Part shown: one piece after another, positions 24,201-31,347 of the stretch
Numbering within the stretch: the stretch's first letter is position 1
Layout of the letters: each line of letters begins with the position of its first letter
DNA from: Paramacrobiotus richtersi
Taxonomy: Eukaryota > Tardigrada > Eutardigrada > Parachela > Macrobiotidae
Reading direction: 5' to 3'
NCBI GenBank assembly: GCA_034698045.1
Contig: JAQGAU010000315.1
Location: 1-31,347, forward strand
DNA: 31,347 nt
Position numbers and translations under genes: made by a program
The notes under the pieces: model-generated
What the model was told of the DNA's origin: nothing
Database searches by the model: none
Seen by the model: only the letters and a program-made list of their open reading frames with translations

Positions 24201-27200
24201 TTAGAAGGTATCACTGTGGTAGTACTTACTTTTTAGCGCCAGCACCGGTAAATCACCTTGCAATCAAAGATATTTAAGTACCGTTTCTAATAGGAGGTAT
24301 TACACTGTGCATTATTACCTGCCCCTGTAGTGTCCCAGACATTTGTTAACTCTGTTACAAAATGCGAATATTCAAAAGTAATTAAGCTTCGGCAATCAAC
24401 GAATACTTGGAAATGGAACCACCCGTTGTGCTAAACGGAAACTTAAGTAGATCGTTCCCTCTTTGAACAGCCATTTGGCTCAATCAGGAAAAGCTCTGTC
24501 TTTATTCCTGTAGAGCCGGCCGTAGGCCGCTAAGTCGGGACCAAAAACTTCAAAGCAAGGCATCGGCTGGTTCGCAGGCAGACTGCCGAAGAAGACGGAG
24601 AAAAGATTGACAGGCTAATTAGCCTGCGTAACAGAGCTAACGCGTAGTGGTCCCTTTTACGTAGTGACTTATCTCATCCCCTACCGTTGTGGTTTTTATC
24701 GTTGCCGAAAACATGCATCTACTGCTGATGCTAACGTTATCATGACACATCGGTAGGCAGTTAACGAAAGCATTCACCTCGGAGATGACACAGACGATGC
24801 CAGATCTTTGACCGAGCGAATGCAGGGGAGACTATTTTCTGTTCCCGCCGTGGGATCGTTCCGGATTGACCAGTTCGGAGAGCGGCAGAATAAGATCTGT
24901 GTCAACAGCTTCGATTTCAGTACCGGCCAATTCGAAGTAGGTGTGCGATAGATTACAGACTTTATAGTGACCATTACAGCATCGGTAGATTATATTATTT
25001 TGACTCTTTTCAGAGAAAATTGTTCTGTGATTTCACGAATACAACACTGAAAACTATTCCTAAAGCTACAGTGACTTGGCGGACTTTCACCGGCGATCCT
25101 CCGTTAAGTGAGCCGTGGTGCGGCTTTACCGGTGATGCTCTACGTTGCCGCAGTTCTGGTACAGATACATTTCATGAGGTTAAAGGTGTTGGGTGTGTTA
25201 CATAAGCATTTCATGTGTAAAGTTGTACGTAAACTGTAAAGCAACTACGGTTGCTGATGCGGCCGTATTATTCTGGAGATCTTGGAGCTTTGGGGCATTA
25301 CTTGGAAACGAATGTTATTCTTCAGATACTTCTTGCCTTCACATTTTGCACGTTAAAGTTCTAGACGCTCCAACAATTGCGGGGCCTGTATACGTGGATT
25401 TGCGGACATTTGCGGACTTACTGCATGCATTTTCGGATTCTTAATTATCTTGATAGTGTATGGAATACATGAATCAAGACTTGATTCATGTAAGGACGTA
25501 TCTTCATGTAGCATGTACAGAATACACGGATTAAGCTTAAAATCGCCCAGTAAGTCCACAAATGTTGGCACAGCACGCGCACAGCTCCGCAGTTGTAGAA
25601 ACAATCCGAGGTACTGCAGTACATATTAAGCGGTATAACCCCAGTGGTCACACCCGATACCTTTGCCGAAGCAAACTCTTCAAACTGTGTCTTCAAGCAG
25701 TACATGTCTGCATTTCATACGGTACTATTTTACCGCCAGCATGGTAATTTACAGGCAACCTTCTTGTCATTGCTGGTGTCCTGGGAGCAGCAGCCGTTGG
25801 TTCTCTTACTTTACTGGCTGTAATTTTCTATTTGTACGTTAATAATGCGATGCAGTATCCATGGTTGGCGGATATGATTACAGCAGAAGTATTTTACAGA
25901 AGGCGTGATCAAACAAATTACGACGTTTGGTGGAAACTTTCACCTGCACAAGTGACTCTTCAGGTAAAACTTAGTGTTAGGCTGAAGCTTTGCGCAGCTA
26001 CAAGATATGTGCATTTGTTGCAGCTTTCGTCGAAACCAGTTTCTAATCACGGGAGTTCAAAGCCCGGTCATGGAGTAGGGATAATAGCTGGAAAAGAACA
26101 ACTTGTTTGGATCTATAACTACACCCGTGAACCCGGTGCACCATTTCCCGACAAGAAAGCGAACTACATCTTGCGAAAAGTGAAATCAATATAAGTTGAT
26201 GAACGATTCATTGACTACAGTTTTAGTTTCATCGTAGCTCCGCTCGTTATCTCATCCTAATGTCGCTCAACTTCTCGGAATTGCTGTTACCGAGCAGCAG
26301 TTGTTGTTCCTCAGTGACTTTGCCGAAAAAGGAAGTCTGGATGATGCCTTACGAACGAACAGTCTGCAAGACTGGGAATTGCGGAGCAGCTTGTCATTTG
26401 ATCTTGTTGACGTAAAGGCCACAAAACAATGCATCACCAGATTCGCCACATACGCCTGAAGTGTTATGTCTCTATTCCAGGGATTATTCTTCATTCACCA
26501 TTCTGCTCTAAAGAGACACGGACATTTGTCTTTCCGCAAATGCTTAGTGAACAAACGTTTCACGTTAAAAATTTCCTGCTTGGGATACAAAGAAATTTTG
26601 CGGGATAGCTGCAAGGAGGAGGAAAGCACCAGAACTGGCGCACATGAATCTCTGTGCACACCACCTGAAGTGCGCAACAAAACGACTGCAGCTCGAACTG
26701 TTTCAGCAGTGCCTGCTAGCGATATTTATGCCTTCGCAAGCATTATGGATGCCCTTTTACCGGAACCTGTGTTCGAGGGAATTACTGACGATCACAAGGA
26801 TCATTTTCACAGAGGTTTGCTGCAAGAACATTTTCCCACAATTCGGGGAAATTTTTACGAAACTTCCGTATTTCAGGCCTTTCAACTAGGAAACCGTCCA
26901 CTTTCAATAAATTCCAAGCTTTTTTAGTCGAATGCCACGCGGACGAGCCCGCTCAGCGACCTACGATAAATGTCGTGAAAAAGCTATGCCAAAAAAGCTT
27001 TGGCATCAATAACCGCCATTTGGCCGAAAAGATTCTTTTAAGACTAGAAAGACATGCGTTGCAGTTGGAAGATGCCGTACAAGAACGCACACAGGAATTG
27101 CTAGAGGAGATTGAAGCTAATGAAGTTTTGCTGACTGAACTGCTGCCAAGGTTTATCTGTGCATTCAGCAAAACATACTGGCATACAGCTTACCGTACAC

Positions 27201-28290
27201 GCGGTATTTACCTTGACCTTTAGGCAAATTGTCCTTCGATTAAGAAAAGAAACCATAATCGAGCCGGAACACTTTCAGTGCATCTCGATACTATTTTCCT
27301 ACGCCATCGGTTTTAATGAATTTGTCATCGAAAAGTGCAAGTCGCCCTTATCCATTATGGGTTTCTTGGACAACATGTTTTTATCATTCGATGGTGTAAT
27401 TGGCCTGTATGACGTGTATAAAGTGGAAACCATCAGTGACAGTTGCTTGGTAAAGTGTGATTCTGAAGTTGTAAATGTCATTCTGTGTCATCTATGGCAC
27501 AAAGGGTGCAGTAGCCTTGAACGCGTACTTTAATTATTAGGTGGCAAGCGGCCTTCCGGCACAGAACGGTGATCGACATGCCAGGGAAGTTTGTTATTGT
27601 GCCTTGGGATTCAGGGAGACCTTCCGCGATATTGGCACATCGCTTAACTTTGCGATAAAAATAGGAATTAATACAGGTAAACATAAACTAAAAGTCATGC
27701 CATATGACACGGATAACAGTGCGCAGAATGAAAACATAGAAGCCACGTGGAATTTCAAGATACGATAACTGTCAGATTTTTTGCTCGCGTTTAGGACCTT
27801 GTGTAGCCGGGATCGTCGGAAGGACCAGACCACGATACTGCTTGTACGTCTCACCGACGCTCGTACTAGCGTTAATTTCACAAGACAGCACACTTACATG
27901 ATTGGTATCCTTCGCGTGTAACGGATACTACTGTCCAGATTCGGGGATACGGTTAACACGGCATCGCGGGTGGCTTCGCACAGCACCGACTGGACCATAC
28001 AGATCACTAGTCCAACCAAGCATCTAATCCTCAATACAGGAATTATAACCAAATGCGGCGGAAATGTTGTCTTAAAGGTGTGGATAGTATGAGTCCGAGC
28101 AGCAGGTCATCCGACAACAAAATTTTCTATTATAGCTTTGCTGTAGTTCTGAATCTGGTGGCTAGCAGCTGTATTAAGGAATTCTTATTAAAGCGAGCAG
28201 ATATCGAGTACGGTATCTTGTGCTGTTCAACTGCAGTTACGGCATTTATTTCAGGGTAAAGGAGAACTGGAAGTGCATTGCCTGGTATAA
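21240..28290 (+). CDS. Receptor guanylate cyclase-like protein rGC-D (1015 aa)
   Basis: Third gene of the tandem trio, 22 exons: 21240-21570, 21637-21675, 21777-21801, 22592-22905, 22988-23031, 23119-23157, 23231-23305, 23524-23661, 24077-24127, 24757-24936, 25014-25158, 25755-25833, 25900-25963, 26024-26179, 26238-26411, 26481-26814, 26877-27150, 27224-27449, 27541-27676, 27795-27843, 27939-28077, 28255-28290. The joined frame is 3048 nt. ATG 21240 gives a typical signal peptide before IFNVTLMIYG; an in-frame ATG at 21159 would bury it. Ectodomain to about 460, membrane span 461-486, kinase homology domain (HGHLSFRKCLV) and dimerisation helix to about 820, cyclase domain to the end. The first metal Asp is Tyr (FSYAIGF, codon 27300-27302, residue 847); the second Asp (ISDSCL) and the base-recognition Glu and Cys are kept. 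EYRGKVLLK of the siblings is KCGGNVVLK, so the C-terminal strand is the most diverged. Several introns are much longer than in the siblings, one through a foldback insertion. An AATAAA follows 72 bp after the stop. Confidence 0.88.
25366..25604. mobile_element. Foldback (MITE-like) element in intron 11 of rGC-D
   Basis: A long imperfect inverted repeat centred near 25485. A 17-bp arm at 25407-25423 pairs with 25548-25564 at 16 of 17 positions. Outside it, 25375-25396 pairs imperfectly with 25574-25594. At the core, 25468-25490 is a perfect 10-bp-arm palindrome with a GAC loop. The host intron is 596 bp against 76 and 177 bp in rGC-B and rGC-C, consistent with insertion. It has no coding capacity of note, and I could not find a clear target-site duplication. 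Confidence 0.55.
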
Positions 28291-28964
28291 AAAATCGAAT
28301 CTTTCAACAAGAGGACTTACTGGAAGTTGGAACAATTCACGCCGCCCATAATCCTGCTCCCAATAAAAAGTCTAAACAGCGCTGCTAAGCGGCATAAAAT
28401 TCAATAACGGAACGATTTTTTGTAATCTGAAAGCGCAGAAACGGCTTTCCACTCAACATCATGATTTTGCGTTGTTGTAGCAAACGTTCTGGAAAAAGGT
28501 CATGACTGTTATTTACTAATGCGCTTAAAGGCCTTGTGAAGTGTGAACTACAGCATAGTAAAGATATCGATGTCTCTGCTCATTTTTACTCTGCTATTAA
28601 ATATAATACATCCGGGCGCATGGGGTCTGTTTACATGAAATGTACAAATCAAACGTCAATATAGCTGAAAAGCGTTATGCACAACATGTACTGCAATTTC
28701 ACGCTTATAAGATTTCCTTGTTTAGCAGTTCAGGATTTTTTGACGACTGTACATAAACGATGTGCCCTTACACCAATTTTGGGGATGAGCCAGCTTCTAC
28801 TAACCCTCGCAACTCTACGCCCGACATTCTGCTTTTTCATTCAACACGCTTTGCTGCCTTTGCTGGGGCTTTGCAGTTTGCATATCCAAATCGCTGCGTT
28901 TCTAGATCTGTTCTCGCGAAAGTTACGCTCCTTTGGTATCGTGTTAGTTTCCTTATTAGTCGAA
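28291..28964. other. Intergenic region between rGC-D and the calpain gene
   Basis: Contains the rGC-D 3' end and the calpain 5' leader or promoter. From 28677 a frame open in phase with the calpain exon continues upstream, but its residues are hydrophobic and unlike the family. Nothing else is recognised. Confidence 0.5.
28362..28367 (+). terminator. Polyadenylation signal AATAAA for rGC-D
   Basis: Canonical AATAAA hexamer beginning 72 bp after the rGC-D stop codon, a normal distance for a short 3' UTR. It is the only one of the array genes with such a clear signal close to its stop. Confidence 0.55.
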
Positions 28965-31347
28965 ATGTTTCCCGTTGTTGACTTAACAAAAGAGGATAAT
29001 CCAATCCCCTCAACATCCGAGGCTTCCGAGCCATCCAGACTGCTGTTTTGGACATGCCACGTCTGCACATTTGATTACAATCCTTCATCCCGAGACGTGT
29101 GTAAGATGTGCCTGAATCCTCGAATGATGGATAACGGAACACCGGACCGTCAACCGTCATCCCGTTACGGCGTACAAGAGTCTCTGGGACAGCAGAATGG
29201 ATCAGTTGCTCGTTCTAAGAGCATTGGATCACTCTCCCAGTCGCTTTCCAGTGCATCTATTCAAACCATCTCCGCCAATGATCCATCCGCGTGGGCTTGT
29301 GATCACTGTACGTGGGGCAATAGCAACACGACCAGCATCTGCACCGCGTGCGGAAAATCGCAGAAAACGTCAAAACCCCGACCGCAGCGACGTTCTTTGA
29401 TGGAACACGGATGGGCCTGTCCACGGTGTACATTCGTCAATTCGGCCTGCGGGAATGTTTGCCTGGTGTGTTCGCGCTCGAAAAGTCCGGGAATTGTGGA
29501 CAAGTTTGAAGGGGAAGATGTGGAGCAGTTGAGACACATCCACGAGCAGGAAGCTATCCAACAGTGGGATCAGATTATCACGGTTTGCCGTCGAGTGAGT
29601 GGTCCACTTCCATGTTTCACCAATATGCGACATACTTTGTGTGTTTAGGATAAAACTCCGTTCGTCGATACGGATTTCCCAGCTGCACCTTCGTCTCTGG
29701 CGGTGTATAATAATCCTCTAGATGCATTCAGCAAAGCTTGGCTGAGCAGTGTCCAAGCTTGGCTGCGTCCATCCCAGCTGAAGCAAAAGCGTCCACGTTC
29801 GAGTGGTGCAGATGGATGGACGGTTTGTCAAGCTCCCGCGGCTTCCCACATTATACAGGGTATACACTAATTATTCAGGATAATCATGATAGTCAGAAAC
29901 ACTCTGTTGGTACTACCAACTTGGTAGGAAATTTGGGGGATTGCTGGTTCATGTGCGCCATATCCGTTGTGGCCGAACAACCGGAACTGATCTTTAACAT
30001 CCTTTTGACCAAAGAGTATAACAAGGAAGGAGCGTACTTGATTCGCCTATGCATAGATGGGCTCTGGAAAGTAAGTTAGCTGACATCATGACATCATATT
30101 GTCTCGAATATGTTTTTTTTCACACTGATTTGCAGGTTATCCTGGTGGATGATTTGTTTCCCGCAGATGCATCCGGAAATTTGGTATTGTCAAAGGTACC
30201 ATTCAGTGGCAGACATCTTATCAGTCCGTATGCTTCAGTGGGTCGTGTTACTTGAATTAGGCTGAACAACAGCAGCTGTGGGTCCCATTAATCGAGAAAG
30301 CCTTAGCCAAGGCACACGGCAGTTATCATTCGCTTACAATGGGCCGCATCGATGAAGGCCTGATGTTTTTGACTGGTTCTCCTTGCGAACGTCTAAATCT
30401 GTGGTCGCACTGGTCGGCATCTCTAGATGGTACGGTCCTTGGTACATCTAGATTACGCAGTATGTTCTTCAGCTTTGTAAGGAACAACATTGTTCTTTTA
30501 TTGCAGCTCCGGTAGGTTATGATTCCATGTGGGTGCGTCTGTTGAGTTCCCGCAGCTCACGGTAAGCACGACTACAACGCGGTACAGGCACTTCCCATGA
30601 TCATCCGTATACTGTTCCTGCAGATTCCTAATGGGCGCCATCTGTGAACTGAATCCGGCACTGACCGAGCAGGAATATCTCGCCACTGGCCTGTCTACCA
30701 ATCATTGCTACAGTATTCTGGATGTTAGCGATGCTGGCGGAAACAGGTGCATAATTACATACTCGTACATGAAACTACAGACTTCTAGTGATGTGCACAA
30801 TAAGGCAGAACTGAGTAGTTTCGTATCCGGCAGACTGCTTCGACTGCGGAATCCCTGGGGATACCAGGCCTGGACAGGTGACTGGAGCGATGGTTCGCCG
30901 CTGTGGACCGCCGCATTGCGCCAGCAGTTGCTGCCTCAGGGTGCGACCGACGGCCCGTTCTGGATTTCGCTGCCGGATCTTGTCAAGTGCGTGTGTCTCG
31001 CCGGTTAGAGGAGTGGTCCCATCAATAACTGTCGTGTTTTCGTAGGTACTTCAAAAGTGTCGATATTTCCAAGTACCGCGGTCACTGGTTGGAAGTTCGT
31101 GTACAAGGCATATTCCCAAAGTGTGCATTACACAATGTCTGGTCTGCTTGGATGCTTAGCGTAACTGAAACAACAGAAGTGGACTTGACATTGTACCAAC
31201 AAGGCTACCGGTAAGTTTGACATGTATCTAATTTGCATCATCACGATGACTGAGGTGCAACCGTTTGACCGATTGTCTTTTGCATAGAGGGGCCTATCCA
31301 GAGATGAATCACCACCGTCTGGATCTTGCATTGTTGGTGTTTTCAGT
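28965..31347 (+). CDS. Calpain-15 / small optic lobes-type cysteine protease, 3' end missing
   Basis: Intracellular calpain of the SOL/CAPN15 class. Exons: 28965-29594, 29649-29859, 29928-30070, 30136-30195, 30261-30429, 30507-30561, 30624-30986, 31046-31210, 31288 to the window edge; phases agree throughout. Exon 1 encodes three RanBP2-type zinc fingers, each W-x-C-x2-C-T with a later C-x2-C pair ([24 protein letters not shown]), which in this family bind ubiquitin or protein partners, separated by a Ser-rich linker. The protease core follows: [12 protein letters not shown], then QGNLGDCWF with the catalytic Cys (codon 29942-29944), [26 protein letters not shown] with the catalytic His (30703-30705) and LRNPWG with the catalytic Asn (30850-30852), so it should be active. 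The start of the SOL-specific C-terminal domain (WLEVRVQG) is seen before the edge. ATG 28965 is chosen because family-like sequence begins there; extra 5' exons cannot be excluded. It is unrelated to the cyclases and marks the edge of the array. Confidence 0.88.

Noticed and set aside
26815-26927. Apparent frameshift and early stop in the rGC-D kinase homology domain
   Set aside because: Explained by a 62-bp GT-AG intron at the position of the 57-bp introns in the siblings; splicing restores a frame that aligns along its whole length, so the gene is not a pseudogene.
28677-28964. In-phase N-terminal extension of the calpain first exon
   Set aside because: The added residues are hydrophobic and unlike calpain-15 N-termini, while family-like sequence with the first zinc finger begins just after ATG 28965; treated as leader or intron.
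1-31347. Search for CRISPR arrays, rRNA, bacterial operons or viral genes
   Set aside because: No evenly spaced repeats, rRNA-like sequence, bacterial ribosome binding sites or viral gene motifs were seen; all supported genes are intron-containing animal genes.

Overview
Eukaryotic nuclear DNA from an invertebrate. Every coding region is cut by many short GT-AG introns (often 57 to 250 bp), spacing between genes is about 0.7 to 2.2 kb, and all genes lie on the + strand. The two families present, membrane receptor guanylate cyclases in a lineage-expanded array and a calpain-15/small-optic-lobes protease, are typical of bilaterians. A compact-genome ecdysozoan such as a tardigrade would fit, but the sequence itself does not prove a phylum.

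Layout. (1) About 332-4070: the 3' part of a divergent receptor guanylate cyclase (rGC-A here), whose first exons lie left of the window. (2) 5929-11937, 13119-19024 and 21240-28290: three complete, closely related receptor guanylate cyclase-like genes in direct tandem (rGC-B, rGC-C, rGC-D), with 21 or 22 exons each. My exon joins give uninterrupted frames of 1010, 1024 and 1015 residues. The order in each is signal peptide, ANF-receptor-type ectodomain, one membrane span, kinase homology domain, dimerisation helix and cyclase domain. Most exons have exactly the same length in all three. (3) 28965 to the right edge: the 5' part of a calpain-15/SOL gene with three RanBP2-type zinc fingers and a protease core with intact Cys, His and Asn; it runs off the window.

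The main biological point is that no cyclase domain here keeps both metal-binding aspartates. In B, C and D the first (the D of SDIVGF) is Tyr, the second Asp is kept, and the Glu and Cys that recognise the guanine base are kept. This is the pattern of soluble guanylate cyclase beta1, which contributes to catalysis only with an alpha partner. rGC-A shows the opposite: the first Asp is kept and the second is Ser. With open frames and conserved splice sites, these look like maintained pseudo-cyclases or partner-dependent subunits, not decayed genes. Other points are a 57-bp KHD intron that is in frame and stop-free in two paralogs but frameshifting in the third, intron presence/absence differences that trace the array's history, a foldback element in an expanded intron of rGC-D, and a 48-bp interrupted palindrome just upstream of a TATA-like box before rGC-D.
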